Source: an uncultured Bacteroidota bacterium (lineage in GTDB: Bacteria > Bacteroidota > Bacteroidia > Bacteroidales > UBA12481). Taken from it: 38,214 nucleotides of DNA. Made by a program: the position numbers and the translations under genes. The notes below the pieces were generated by a model. That model was not told the origin of the DNA. It searched no databases and saw nothing but the letters and a program-made list of their open reading frames with translations. Below are positions 18,110 through 26,906 of the stretch, one piece after another; positions within the stretch are counted from its first letter, which is position 1; each line of letters starts with the position of its first letter. The stretch is from contig CAIXHD010000086.1 in NCBI GenBank assembly GCA_903919065.1, positions 1 to 38,214 on the forward strand, read 5' to 3'.

Positions 18110-20044
18110 TTACCGGCTTACTGTCATTCGCTCGGTTTTGGTAAATCCCTGTCCCGTAATGGTATACAGGTAAGTGCCTGGCTGAAAAACAGATCCATCC
18201 AAAGAAACTGAATGGTCACCGGTAGTCATGTTGCTAAAATTCTGAGTGTACACTACCCTACCGGTTATATCCCGGATATCCAGCTGAATATCTGATGGTT
18301 GATTCAAAATAAATGCAATATTTGTTGTTCCGTTAAATGGATTTGGATAATTCTGCAGCAGCGTTGCTTCATTTATCTTTCCATTATCAATACCATCCAC
18401 CAAATTGCTGTGGTCATTCAAATTCATCCGGATCATAAATAGATCGCTGCCGCTCGACCACCATGCCTGAATTTCAGTTTGGTAGAACCAGCATTTTCCA
18501 CTTGGATAGTAATTGCTTCTGTCAGAACCTATTGAATACCTTGGCGAGTCGTAAGCAGTCTGAAAATCCAGGTTATTGAAAAATTCTATAGCTACCATAT
18601 AAGAATCGCCGGCTTTCAGAAATTCGCCCTCTCCATCCTTAATTAATGGCAGAGTGACCCAATGGTTCTTTAATATGGTTGAATCCATCTGCATAAACTC
18701 AGTTCCCATAAGTTCATAGGTGGCATCATCTGCAGCATTATAGCCCATAAGAACATACCGGAAGGTACTCCTGATATCAGCATTGTTGATATAGGCTGAG
18801 ATACCGTCGATTTCGATGTCATTTTTGATGGTATACCAGGTACCCATCAGATCACCCTCATGCTGATAGGTATACCAACCCCAGGTAGAAAATGAAACTT
18901 CAGGCTGGTCATCACATCTGGAAAAAATGCTGTCGGTTATATTAAAAGGTACGGAAGCATAATTATCTGCAGGTCTTTCATCGATGTTATCCATTTTCGC
19001 TGCAAAATCCATTCGGTAATGTCCAAAATCCACCGGTACAAATTGTTGTTCCACTCTGAAAGTATCCGTTAAACCCGGGTAAAAAACATACGGCTTGGTA
19101 CTCTGGTCGAAAATGGTCTGACTGTTCTTTACGACTTGAACATTAAAATGGGTGCCCCACTGCTCTGAATTGCCAAAATTTCGGATGAGTGACATCATAT
19201 TATAACCCGAAATCTGAGTTTTTGGAACAGAATAGAAGAAACCTTCTTTATCGGTTGTTCCGTTGTCATAATTAGCTTCTGTATAAAGCATCTGGAGGTC
19301 ATTATCCCAACCTTCCATGAAGGTGATATCATCGATCATCCAATAATACAGACGAGCTTTCCGCCAGGTAATCCTGAATTGAACCTCTGGCATTCCGGCT
19401 GCAACATCTGTGGTATTGAGATACAAATCGACTTTGCCACCTGGTGCTACGTGACCAACTCTTTCACTGTAAAGGGTTCCCATCTTCATGTCGAAAGATG
19501 CCCAGTGTACTCCATTATCGTTTGTGACCTCAAAAATCATATCTGCGTCTGACCAATAGCGGAAATTCTGCTCGATACGCACCAGGACTGATGAATGTCC
19601 GCTACAGTCGATTTTCGGACTGACAATCGAATTGTCAACAGCGATATACTGGTTATAATTTCCGATATCCGAATTATAGCCATCGAGGTTCAACGCGAGG
19701 AACCCATTTTGTTGGCTTGACGATTTGATTGGTGGCTCGTTTGTGTAGAATCCTTTAATAGTATCGGTTGCCCAATGCCAGTTGTATCCGATGTCAGTCG
19801 GGTCTTCCAGCTTCCAGCCGGCCGGCAGGCGCCAACCTAAGGGCATGGTGGGATCGCCCCAGTTGAATTCCTCTTTCCAGAAGACATCCCCACCTCCTTT
19901 AAGGGGAGTATTTATTGGAGGTATATTCTGTGTAAGGGAACTGCTTTCTTTTGAAGGCGGTACAATTGCCGCATTTTTAGCTTTTTGCGCCCAGCCCGCG
20001 ACGGTAAAAGCTATAAAAATCAGAGTTAATGTAAAGTGTCTCAT
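18110..20044 (-). CDS. Secreted protein with T9SS type A sorting domain
   Basis: 644-residue secreted protein. A signal peptide (MRHFTLTLIFIAFTVAGWAQ, residues 1-20) is followed by a large beta-rich part with adhesin-like or MAM-like beta-sandwich character (FWKEEFNWGDPTMPLGW, DCSGHSSVLVRIEQNFRYW, FRITWRKARLYYWMIDDI). The last 80 residues are a T9SS sorting domain: LLQNYPNPFNGTTNIAFILN, LDIRDITGRVVYTQNF and GTYLYTITGQGFTKTERMTV. It should cross the outer membrane by the type IX system and be anchored or released. No catalytic motif is visible. The frame is open upstream to 20239, but those 65 residues overlap sdaA and would hide the signal peptide, so the ATG at 20044 is taken. Function beyond secretion is unknown. 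Confidence 0.85.
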   Translation of the reverse strand: MRHFTLTLIFIAFTVAGWAQKAKNAAIVPPSKESSSLTQNIPPINTPLKGGGDVFWKEEFNWGDPTMPLGWRLPAGWKLEDPTDIGYNWHWATDTIKGFYTNEPPIKSSSQQNGFLALNLDGYNSDIGNYNQYIAVDNSIVSPKIDCSGHSSVLVRIEQNFRYWSDADMIFEVTNDNGVHWASFDMKMGTLYSERVGHVAPGGKVDLYLNTTDVAAGMPEVQFRITWRKARLYYWMIDDITFMEGWDNDLQMLYTEANYDNGTTDKEGFFYSVPKTQISGYNMMSLIRNFGNSEQWGTHFNVQVVKNSQTIFDQSTKPYVFYPGLTDTFRVEQQFVPVDFGHYRMDFAAKMDNIDERPADNYASVPFNITDSIFSRCDDQPEVSFSTWGWYTYQHEGDLMGTWYTIKNDIEIDGISAYINNADIRSTFRYVLMGYNAADDATYELMGTEFMQMDSTILKNHWVTLPLIKDGEGEFLKAGDSYMVAIEFFNNLDFQTAYDSPRYSIGSDRSNYYPSGKCWFYQTEIQAWWSSGSDLFMIRMNLNDHSNLVDGIDNGKINEATLLQNYPNPFNGTTNIAFILNQPSDIQLDIRDITGRVVYTQNFSNMTTGDHSVSLDGSVFQPGTYLYTITGQGFTKTERMTVSR

Positions 20045-20132
20045 TGCGATAATATTAAAATTCTTTGTTAAGTTACGCAAGAATAGGAATAAGGAATATA
20101 CCTTGTTCAATTGTTTCACAGATGAGTAAATT

Positions 20133-21716
20133 ATGCGAATAACTACACCAAGCATATTCAACGATGTATTAGGCCCCGTGATGCGAGGTCCTTCGAGTTC
20201 ACACACTGCAGGTGCATACCGAATTGGTTTATTACTCAAGGATCTTGCAGGTAAGCCTTTGGAATCAGCATTCTTTGAGTTTCATAATGGGGGCAGTCTG
20301 GCTACCACCCATGAAACGCAGGGATCCGATCTGGGGTTGGCAACGGGACTAACGGGTATGGATATTCTCGATCCGGATATGACAAATGCTTTGGATATTG
20401 CCAGAAAAGCTGGGATAGAGATTTCTTTCCAGGTTACGGATTATCCTGCTGATCACCCTAATACTTATAAATGCAGACTTTCAGATAACCAAGGAGGTAC
20501 CTATACAGCGATGGCTCTCTCAACAGGTGGAGGGATGATCAAGGTTATCAATCTCATGGGCTTTCCTGTCAGTTTTTTAGGTGATGATGCTATCTTCTTT
20601 GCAATCTCACGGGAGGATTCGGATTGTACTGCCCGTAAGGAAGTTGAAGATATCATGACCGCTGTTAAGGGCTATTCAGGAGGTGAATGGACGACTGATG
20701 GAACCAGCAATGCTGTCCTCTACCGTTTTTCTTCGATTCCGGAGCTGCAGGCACACTACCCCGCTTTTGAAAGTTATTTCTCTTTCTTCCGATTAATAAA
20801 ACCGGTAATGCCAATTCCCGGCCTGAAAACTTCCTTGCTGCCGTTTTCAAGCCTCCATGAATTGATGAAATCATCTGATCTGATGACCTTTCCTGCGAGT
20901 AAATTGGCTCAGATGTTTGAATCGGTACGTTCAGGATATTCTTTGGATGAGCTAAATCGCATGATGGATAATCTGATAAATATCTGGAGAAGAAGCATCC
21001 GGATTGGCCTGGATGGCACTATTTATGCCGACCGTCTTGTTGGTGCACAATCTCCTGGATTTGTCGAAAAACAAAAAAATGGAGGTTTGATCGAGGCTGG
21101 TCCTCTGAATACGATGATTGCTTACTCAACTGCACTTATGGAAGTTAAAAGCAGCATGGGAGTGATTATAGCCGCACCTACTGCAGGTGCCTGCGGAGGA
21201 TTGCCGGGATGCCTTATAGGACTTGCCGATTACCAAAATAATCACGAATTCCTTTCGCGCGGTTTCTGGTCGGCCGGCCTCGTAGGATTGTTTATTGCGA
21301 TGGATGCCACTTTTGCAGCGGAAGTTGCCGGCTGTCAAGCTGAAACAGGCGCGGGTGCTGCAATGGCTGCTGCCGGTTTGGTAGAAATGGCAGGAGGAAC
21401 TGCTCAGCAAGCTTTCGACGCTGCCTCGCTGGCCCTTCAAAATGTGATGGGTCTGGTTTGTGATCCAATTGCCAACCGTGTGGAAATCCCCTGCCTGAGC
21501 CGCAATGCCAATGCCGCTGCTAACGCACTGACCTCAGCCAACATGATATTGGGGGGAATTCAGGCAGTAATACCGCTTAATGAAACAATTAACACCATGA
21601 TAGAGGTTGGAAGGTTAATTCCATCATCTTTGCGTTGTACCGCTATTTGTGGTCTCTCTGACACTCCTACGGCCCGAAGGCTGGAGGCTGATATTAATAA
21701 TCCTGATCTAAAATAA
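20133..21716 (+). CDS. sdaA: L-serine ammonia-lyase (iron-sulfur L-serine dehydratase), single chain
   Basis: 527-residue enzyme deaminating L-serine to pyruvate and ammonia with a [4Fe-4S] cluster. The N-terminal beta domain has the signature GPSSSHTAGAYRIG (Ser21-His24). The C-terminal alpha domain has APTAGACGGLPGC, and cysteines at 401 (GCQAE), 443 (VCDP) and 454 (IPC) show the 42- and 11-residue spacing of the three cluster ligands in characterised type 2 enzymes. Alpha and beta parts are fused, as in Gram-negatives; the chain is longer than the about 455 residues of the E. coli enzymes because of a middle insertion (about 200-300). The enzyme implies oxygen-sensitive, anaerobic amino-acid fermentation. 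It is followed 11 nt later by an ornithine-cyclodeaminase-family gene in an apparent operon. Confidence 0.92.
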   Translation: MRITTPSIFNDVLGPVMRGPSSSHTAGAYRIGLLLKDLAGKPLESAFFEFHNGGSLATTHETQGSDLGLATGLTGMDILDPDMTNALDIARKAGIEISFQVTDYPADHPNTYKCRLSDNQGGTYTAMALSTGGGMIKVINLMGFPVSFLGDDAIFFAISREDSDCTARKEVEDIMTAVKGYSGGEWTTDGTSNAVLYRFSSIPELQAHYPAFESYFSFFRLIKPVMPIPGLKTSLLPFSSLHELMKSSDLMTFPASKLAQMFESVRSGYSLDELNRMMDNLINIWRRSIRIGLDGTIYADRLVGAQSPGFVEKQKNGGLIEAGPLNTMIAYSTALMEVKSSMGVIIAAPTAGACGGLPGCLIGLADYQNNHEFLSRGFWSAGLVGLFIAMDATFAAEVAGCQAETGAGAAMAAAGLVEMAGGTAQQAFDAASLALQNVMGLVCDPIANRVEIPCLSRNANAAANALTSANMILGGIQAVIPLNETINTMIEVGRLIPSSLRCTAICGLSDTPTARRLEADINNPDLK

Positions 21717-21727
21717 AAGAAAGTATT

Positions 21728-22690
21728 ATGTTAATAATAAATGAATCTGCTTTGGCACAAATGACCGATTGGAACAGGCTGATCGACCATATGATAAAAG
21801 CCATGATTGCTTATGAAGAAGGCGATTTTATTCAGCCTGACAGAATTAGTATGGGCTTTTCAAATAATACACTGCTCCTCATGCCAGCGCAAAGTGGCAA
21901 GTATTTTAGTACTAAGCTGGTCAGCATGTTCCCGGATAACCCTTCCAGAAATGAACCGGTAATTAAAGGAATCGTTGTTTTAAATAGTGGTGAAACCGGT
22001 GAACCCTTAGCGATTCTTAATGGAGCAAAACTGACGGCTATACGCACAGCTGCTGTGTCTGCTGCTGGTATCCGGTATACAACTCCGGAAAACGTAAGCA
22101 CTTTGGGGTTGATCGGTGCCGGCGTGCAGGGTATGCATCAGATTCTGGCTGCCTGCTCTGTACGCCCGATAGAAAAGGTTTATATTCTGGATAAATATGC
22201 TGAAAGAGCTAAAACCTTTATCTCCTGCCTGGTATCCTCATTGCCCGAGGTTCAGCTAATCAGGGTAAATACGAGTGAGGAGCTTATGGAGCGCTCTGAG
22301 GTGATTATTACAGCTACGAATTCAAGTAAACCTGTCCTTGCTGATGATCCGGCACTGCTCCTCAACAAACATCTGATCGCAATCGGTTCCTATAAGCCTC
22401 AAATGCGAGAGCTGCCTGATTCTTTGTTCAAACTGATTGATCAATGTTTCGTGGATGTTAGATTTGCGCTGGAGGAATCCGGGGATATTATCCATCCCAT
22501 AGAAATGGGACTTCTGAAACAAAAGCAGGTTATCCCACTTGGAGCACTTCTTGAAGGGAAAGTAACAGCAGATACAAGCAAGACTACCCTGTTTAAGCTA
22601 GTTGGGATGGGCCTTTTTGATCTTTATACTGCTCAGTGGTTCTACGAGAAGGCTTTGAGGCTGGATGCTGCAGAAAACGTCCGTTTGTAA
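21728..22690 (+). CDS. Ornithine cyclodeaminase / mu-crystallin family protein
   Basis: 320-residue NAD(P)-dependent enzyme of a family including ornithine cyclodeaminase, archaeal alanine dehydrogenase, ketimine reductases and opine-type synthases. The substrate-binding half has YFSTKLVSMFPDNPS (Lys63) and GAKLTAIRTAAVSAAG (Arg106); the Rossmann half has the nucleotide loop GLIGAGVQGMHQ (130-135) and acidic Asp at the end of the second strand (YILDKYAERA). FVDVRFALEESGDI near the C-terminus carries the conserved Asp region. The exact reaction cannot be told from sequence. Its place 11 nt after a serine dehydratase, which yields 2-aminoacrylate and pyruvate, suggests work on a small 2-imino or 2-oxo acid, for example alanine formation, rather than proline synthesis. 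The stop codon lies in the loop of a terminator hairpin. Confidence 0.85.
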   Translation: MLIINESALAQMTDWNRLIDHMIKAMIAYEEGDFIQPDRISMGFSNNTLLLMPAQSGKYFSTKLVSMFPDNPSRNEPVIKGIVVLNSGETGEPLAILNGAKLTAIRTAAVSAAGIRYTTPENVSTLGLIGAGVQGMHQILAACSVRPIEKVYILDKYAERAKTFISCLVSSLPEVQLIRVNTSEELMERSEVIITATNSSKPVLADDPALLLNKHLIAIGSYKPQMRELPDSLFKLIDQCFVDVRFALEESGDIIHPIEMGLLKQKQVIPLGALLEGKVTADTSKTTLFKLVGMGLFDLYTAQWFYEKALRLDAAENVRL

Positions 22691-22707
22691 ATTTCGGACG
22701 TATTTTT
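22677..22707 (+). terminator. Terminator of the serine dehydratase operon
   Basis: Seven-bp stem ACGTCCG/CGGACGT (22677-22683 with 22695-22701) followed by ATTTTTA. The 5' arm covers the last codons and the loop contains the stop codon of the preceding gene. Confidence 0.7.
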
Positions 22708-22828
22708 ACCCGTTTGACAGGAGAAACTACTCATTTAATCAGTTATACTGATTTAGTCGAAAAATTTATGCGTTTTGGCAAGTCATTTGCTTATGAATGG
22801 TATAAGTAATACTCAAAAATCCAAAGCC

Positions 22829-24043
22829 ATGAAAAACTTTTTAGTTTTTGCAATGATCCTGGTTACCGGCTTGACCGCTTACCCCCAGGCTACCAGGTCA
22901 GCAAAAGAAACGAAATCGGAAAGAAGCGGTACCAAAAAAGAGGCCACCCAGCGCACTTCAACAAGATCAGAAAATAAATCTGCCAACCGCTCGGCCAGTG
23001 TTGAAAAATCAAGGTCCACAAATTCCGGGGCTGCAGGAACCCGGCAGTCAGTTGAATCCCGAAGCACTCAGCGGCCCCGTACCGAGACAAAAACTACTGA
23101 TCGGCCCCGTACTGAGACAAAAACCTATCAGCGCCCACAGGAATCCCGAACCACAACCCAGAGTTCCCGTAACCGGAATGAAGGTGTACGAACCAATAAT
23201 CAAGGTTCCCGAACCAATAATCAAGGTGTTCGCACCAACACTGATGGAGCACAAAGGAGCCAGCAAACAGTAAGGCCGCAAGCAAATACCGACAAGCGTG
23301 GAGAATCGGGTAATACAATTCGCACCCAGGATCGGTCAGGTAATGATGTCAGAACAGGAAATAATTCATCTGCTACAAGAGTATTTCGTGAAGGAAAAGG
23401 AACTCTTACCCGCGGTGATGGTACTGTAATTCGCCACCAAAATGATGAGATATTTACTTCGCGCAAGTATAAGCTTGACTATGACAATTATGAAAGCCTC
23501 AGAAGATCCGACGAATTCAACCGGCATCACCATGATTATGATAACTGGTACGGGCGCAGAAGTATCCGCATTTACAACCACTATGATTATAACTACATCG
23601 CCATGCCATGGGAATGGCGCAGAAGTCTCTACTATTACCGTGCTCCGCATCACGTGAACCTTATCTGGACTCCGCTGCTTTTTCACAGGTTCATGTTCTA
23701 CTACCCGACCCAGCGTGATTGGAACATTGAATTTGGAAGTCAGATTGAAACGATTTCTGCCTATGAAGCCAAGGATTATGCCGGAACGGTAAGACAAGTT
23801 TACGGGAAAGTAGACGAGGTCTTTTATTCTCCTGAAGATGAGAACTATATACTATATATCGGAGGTGCTTTTCCCTATCATGATCTGAGTGTTGTGATTC
23901 CGAGGGATATCGCAAGAAATATCAGCATGAGTCCGAAGTGGTTCTTTGACAAGGAATTCGTATGGGTAATTGGCCTGATAAACGTATGGGAAGGAAAACC
24001 TGAAATTATTGTCCGCGATGAGGATCAGATCAGGAAGTATTAA
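22829..24043 (+). CDS. Exported repeat-rich basic protein with C-terminal OB-like domain
   Basis: 404-residue protein not assigned to a named family. The ATG at 22829 gives a clean signal peptide (MKNFLVFAMILVTGLTAYPQ); an upstream in-frame ATG at 22775 would bury it. Residues 21-200 are low-complexity and Arg/Thr/Ser/Gln/Asn-rich, with 10-residue RPRTETKT-type and 7-residue VRTNNQG-type tandem repeats, and are probably disordered. Residues 210-300 are rich in Tyr, His, Trp and Arg (for example HHHDYDNWYGRRSIRIYNHY). Residues about 308-404 look like an OB-fold: AGTVRQVYGKVDEVFYSPED, YILYIGGAFPYHDLSVVIPR, then VIGLINVWEGKPEIIVRDED, a pattern typical of small nucleic-acid-binding or envelope OB domains. 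A TonB-like gene follows after 44 nt. Role unknown; envelope location inferred. Confidence 0.7.
   Translation: MKNFLVFAMILVTGLTAYPQATRSAKETKSERSGTKKEATQRTSTRSENKSANRSASVEKSRSTNSGAAGTRQSVESRSTQRPRTETKTTDRPRTETKTYQRPQESRTTTQSSRNRNEGVRTNNQGSRTNNQGVRTNTDGAQRSQQTVRPQANTDKRGESGNTIRTQDRSGNDVRTGNNSSATRVFREGKGTLTRGDGTVIRHQNDEIFTSRKYKLDYDNYESLRRSDEFNRHHHDYDNWYGRRSIRIYNHYDYNYIAMPWEWRRSLYYYRAPHHVNLIWTPLLFHRFMFYYPTQRDWNIEFGSQIETISAYEAKDYAGTVRQVYGKVDEVFYSPEDENYILYIGGAFPYHDLSVVIPRDIARNISMSPKWFFDKEFVWVIGLINVWEGKPEIIVRDEDQIRKY
23072..23161 (+). repeat. 30-bp in-gene tandem repeat (10-residue unit)
   Basis: Three 30-bp units encode RPRTETKTTD, RPRTETKTYQ and the diverged RPQESRTTTQ at residues 82-111 of the exported protein. 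The first two units differ at only a few bases, indicating recent duplication. Confidence 0.8.
23186..23248 (+). repeat. 21-bp in-gene tandem repeat (7-residue unit)
   Basis: Three 21-bp units encode VRTNNQG, SRTNNQG and VRTNTDG at residues 120-140 of the same protein. The first two share nearly all bases, so copy number may vary between strains. Confidence 0.8.
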
Positions 24044-24087
24044 TGCTACTTTTATGCCCTATAATTTAAGATAAGGGCAGGAACAGA

Positions 24088-24840
24088 TTGGCTGATAAGT
24101 CACATATAAAATGGTTTTCAGAGAATAAGTACGGTATCTTCGGTACCGTGCTTTTTCATATGTTTTTGTTGGTAGTTATTCTCTTCATGAAGGTTAATTC
24201 TGTTCAGAAGCAACATGAAGAACTGATCTATGTTGACCTGAAGGTACTGGAAGAAATTAAAAAGATTGAAGCCGTCAAGCAGGATGCTGAAAGCAAACCA
24301 AGACCATCAGGAAGACAAGCCCGGAATATTGCAGTCAACAGATCCGAGGATAAGGTTGAAAAGTATGATGACTACAAAACCCCGCAAGCTTCAAAAAGGT
24401 CCATTGACCGTGAAGTTCAGGGGCGTGTAAACCAAGCTGTAAAGGATATAATCAGGGAGAATCATCTGAATCCGGAGGATAAGGAACTTCCTAAAGTTGA
24501 ATCCAAGCCCATCGACTTCTATCAGCCAAAAAAAATAGAAGAGGAACAGATTTACAAGGGACCGACAAATATTTACTTTAAACTGGATGACCGTAAAGTT
24601 GCTTACCTACCGATACCTGTTTATAAATGCAAGGGAGGGGCAACTGTTCAGGTGGATATTCGCGTTGGCCAGCGGGGAAAAGTTGAGTTGACAACAATCA
24701 ATAAATCTGGTACAGATACTTCGGATCCCTGCTTTCTAGATGCAGCAAAAGAAGCAGCATCCCGAACCCGGTTTAATTTCAGCACTACAGCCGCCCAACT
24801 GCAACTGGGATATATTATATACCATTTTGTAGCGCAATAG
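24088..24840 (+). CDS. TonB-like single-pass envelope protein
   Basis: 250-residue protein with TonB-like layout: short cytoplasmic N-terminus, one membrane helix (about residues 17-35, FGTVLFHMFLLVVILFM), a charged, coiled, partly Pro/Lys-rich periplasmic span (about 45-160), and a C-terminal domain with GATVQVDIRVGQRGKVELTT, DPCFLDAAKEAASRTRFNF and LGYIIYHFVAQ, which follows the strand-helix-strand pattern of TonB C-termini (xVxVxIxxdGkV ... alxxaxkxxF). Classical TonB passes proton-motive energy to outer-membrane receptors. The start codon is TTG at 24088; the next in-frame Met lies inside the membrane helix. No exbB/exbD is in view, so it may be a stand-alone paralogue. It converges on the adenosyltransferase gene with a 22-nt gap. 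Confidence 0.68.
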   Translation: MADKSHIKWFSENKYGIFGTVLFHMFLLVVILFMKVNSVQKQHEELIYVDLKVLEEIKKIEAVKQDAESKPRPSGRQARNIAVNRSEDKVEKYDDYKTPQASKRSIDREVQGRVNQAVKDIIRENHLNPEDKELPKVESKPIDFYQPKKIEEEQIYKGPTNIYFKLDDRKVAYLPIPVYKCKGGATVQVDIRVGQRGKVELTTINKSGTDTSDPCFLDAAKEAASRTRFNFSTTAAQLQLGYIIYHFVAQ

Positions 24841-24862
24841 CCTCTGCATCAAAGGTCATTAC

Positions 24863-25423
24863 CTATTCTTTTTCCCTGAAATCCTTGGTCCAGATTACCT
24901 CACCAACCGAAAGATCATACGCCGTTTTTCGGGCTAACACAAATAGATAATCCGACAACCTGTTGATATATTTAATCAGCAATGGATCAATGGTATTCTC
25001 TCTCGAAAGAGATATCATGCGCCTTTCGGCACGACGGCATACTGTCCTTGCTATGTGGCAATAAGCAACAGAGGGATGTCCTGCTGGTAAAATGAAATTT
25101 GTCAACTCAGGAATCTGATCAAGCAGAAAATCCATTGCCTTTTCGAGATCAGTTATGTCATCTTCTTGAATATGAGGAAGCTTCATTAATAATTCGTCCT
25201 TGTCTACAGCAAGGTTGGAGGTAACGACAAATACCCGGTTTTGAATTGCTGTTAACCTGGTTTTTTCAACCAGATCAGGGATAATCGACTGCACCAGGCC
25301 CAAATGCGAATTCAATTCATCCACTGTACCATAAGCTTCCAGTCTTGGATGATCTTTTTGTACTCGCGTACCCCCTGAAAGGGATGTTTCTCCCTTATCG
25401 CCTGTTCTGGTATAGACTCTCAT
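24863..25423 (-). CDS. Cob(I)yrinic acid a,c-diamide adenosyltransferase, PduO type
   Basis: 186-residue cytoplasmic enzyme transferring adenosyl from ATP to cob(I)alamin to make coenzyme B12. The ATP-binding N-terminal motif TRTGDKGETSLSGGTRVQKD and AYGTVDELNSHLGL are diagnostic of the PduO/MMAB family; RTVCRRAERRMISLS and YINRLSDYLFVLAR complete the conserved helices. Length is normal for the family. It is the last gene of a three-gene - strand unit, 19 nt after a secreted deacetylase, which gives no metabolic link. Its product would serve adenosylcobalamin enzymes such as methylmalonyl-CoA mutase in propionate formation, none of which is in this window. Confidence 0.93.
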   Translation of the reverse strand: MRVYTRTGDKGETSLSGGTRVQKDHPRLEAYGTVDELNSHLGLVQSIIPDLVEKTRLTAIQNRVFVVTSNLAVDKDELLMKLPHIQEDDITDLEKAMDFLLDQIPELTNFILPAGHPSVAYCHIARTVCRRAERRMISLSRENTIDPLLIKYINRLSDYLFVLARKTAYDLSVGEVIWTKDFREKE

Positions 25424-25442
25424 GATGTTCTGTTTTAGCTGA

Positions 25443-26888
25443 TCAGAAATTAAGAATTATTTTCGAAAATCCAATACATTTATCCCCAGACCACAATCCA
25501 ATCAGGTAAATGCCCGGAGTGACGGCGCTCTTTTTTAAGTCGATGGACAGGATTCCGTTGCTTATGGAAAAGGCAGGTACTGGCAAGAGCTGTGACTTCA
25601 TATCTGAAATGAGTATTGAAGGATCAGTCATACCATCCGGAATCTTTAAATTGATTGTTCCATTGGTTGGATTGGGATAGGCAAAGATCAAAGCTGCCGG
25701 TGCCGTAACAATTTCATCAATGCCGGAATAAAATGAATCAGGTACATTTATATTGATCAACAGTCCATTGGCTGTTTTCGCATGGGTGAAGACCAGTGGA
25801 CTGGCTGAAGTGACAGACTGGATGTTTCCAGCATTCTTCAGGAGCAGACTCAAATCAAAATGCCGCAATGTTTCCGGAACATTGGTGTAATCAAGATGTA
25901 TTCTCAAAGTGGAACCTTCAATTTCGTTATGAAAAGCAACTTTATCACGAACAAGAAGATAATCCAAAACCTCACCCGATCCGGCAAACCATCCGTTGTC
26001 CTTTCCCGGGCGACCATATTTCTGTTCCATATATTCGAAATACTCCCTGAATACAGGAAATTCCAGACTGCTGGCATAGTGTTCATATTGCACCCGGTGT
26101 GTATACTCATTCCACCATTTCTGCTTTCCTATTCCAGCAGTGGCGACCCATTGATCAAAATTTGATTTCAGTGAGGTTAATGTATAATCATCGCTGTTCA
26201 AATCACGCCGCCAATAAACAGGTTCCGGGGGTACAGGAATAGTAACATCCACGACGAAATCCTTGCCGATTTCAGCACCATTTGAGGTTATACATGCCAG
26301 TAATCCCTGCTCGAAAGCCGCACTCTTGTAACCCTCATCACCATTGGGAGGGACACAAATATTAAATTTTATGCCGGTGTTAGCCTTAAAAATCCTGCTA
26401 TTTTCAGATAATTGCCATTCGTATTCAGCATTTGTCAGATCTGAGGCATGATTATAGCTATGGTTGAAAAAGTCCCAACCTGCTGAAAATAAAACTTTGG
26501 CATTATCGTATGTCAAAGTACCTGGAGTCACAAAGTGTAAGTCAACTGATTCATCATTTGCTGTGTACCATGATATTCCAGCCCGGAAAGGCAAAAGATT
26601 TCCGCAGCCATCGGTATAAAAAAGACCCGGATATGTGTTGTTATCAACAATGCCTAATCCTCCATTCAACAGTCTAAAACCCAGGTTATAAGCATCTTTT
26701 GAGGCATCGTCGAAGGTAAAGCTATAAGCAAATTCCTTGTTATACTTCAATGTTGCAGGGGTAACCAGGACATTTGAAGATAGTTGCGTATCAAATTGAA
26801 TATTAACTATCAATTCCCTTGATTGGGCTATAGTCAGGCAGGGAAAGGCTGCCAAAAGACACAGGATTAAACAGATTCTTAAACTCAT
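25443..26888 (-). CDS. T9SS-secreted NodB-like polysaccharide deacetylase (CE4)
   Basis: 481-residue secreted protein with a signal peptide (about residues 1-21, ending TIAQ). The NodB-homology part has FAYSFTFDDASKD with Asp60/Asp61 and the zinc-binding FFNHSYNH with His143 and His147, the Asp-His-His triad of CE4 deacetylases that remove acetyl groups from chitin, peptidoglycan or xylan. Residues 330-395 form a beta-rich linker domain and the last about 80 residues a T9SS sorting domain (FAYPNPTNGTINLKIPDG, GIYLIGLWSGDKCIGFSKII). It should be exported to the cell surface. Its gene lies 18 nt after the duplicated beta-barrel protein and 19 nt before the adenosyltransferase. Metal-site motifs are clear; substrate cannot be inferred. 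Confidence 0.8.
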   Translation of the reverse strand: MSLRICLILCLLAAFPCLTIAQSRELIVNIQFDTQLSSNVLVTPATLKYNKEFAYSFTFDDASKDAYNLGFRLLNGGLGIVDNNTYPGLFYTDGCGNLLPFRAGISWYTANDESVDLHFVTPGTLTYDNAKVLFSAGWDFFNHSYNHASDLTNAEYEWQLSENSRIFKANTGIKFNICVPPNGDEGYKSAAFEQGLLACITSNGAEIGKDFVVDVTIPVPPEPVYWRRDLNSDDYTLTSLKSNFDQWVATAGIGKQKWWNEYTHRVQYEHYASSLEFPVFREYFEYMEQKYGRPGKDNGWFAGSGEVLDYLLVRDKVAFHNEIEGSTLRIHLDYTNVPETLRHFDLSLLLKNAGNIQSVTSASPLVFTHAKTANGLLININVPDSFYSGIDEIVTAPAALIFAYPNPTNGTINLKIPDGMTDPSILISDMKSQLLPVPAFSISNGILSIDLKKSAVTPGIYLIGLWSGDKCIGFSKIILNF

Positions 26889-26906
26889 GATTTTTGACTA
26901 ACCTGG

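Noticed and set aside
20045-20239. 65-residue N-terminal extension of the T9SS-secreted protein
   Set aside because: It overlaps the start of sdaA and would bury a perfect signal peptide that begins at 20044.
24055-24079. TGCCCT/AGGGCA hairpin between the OB-domain and TonB-like genes
   Set aside because: Only 6 bp with a 13-nt loop and no T-run; not a convincing terminator or regulator.
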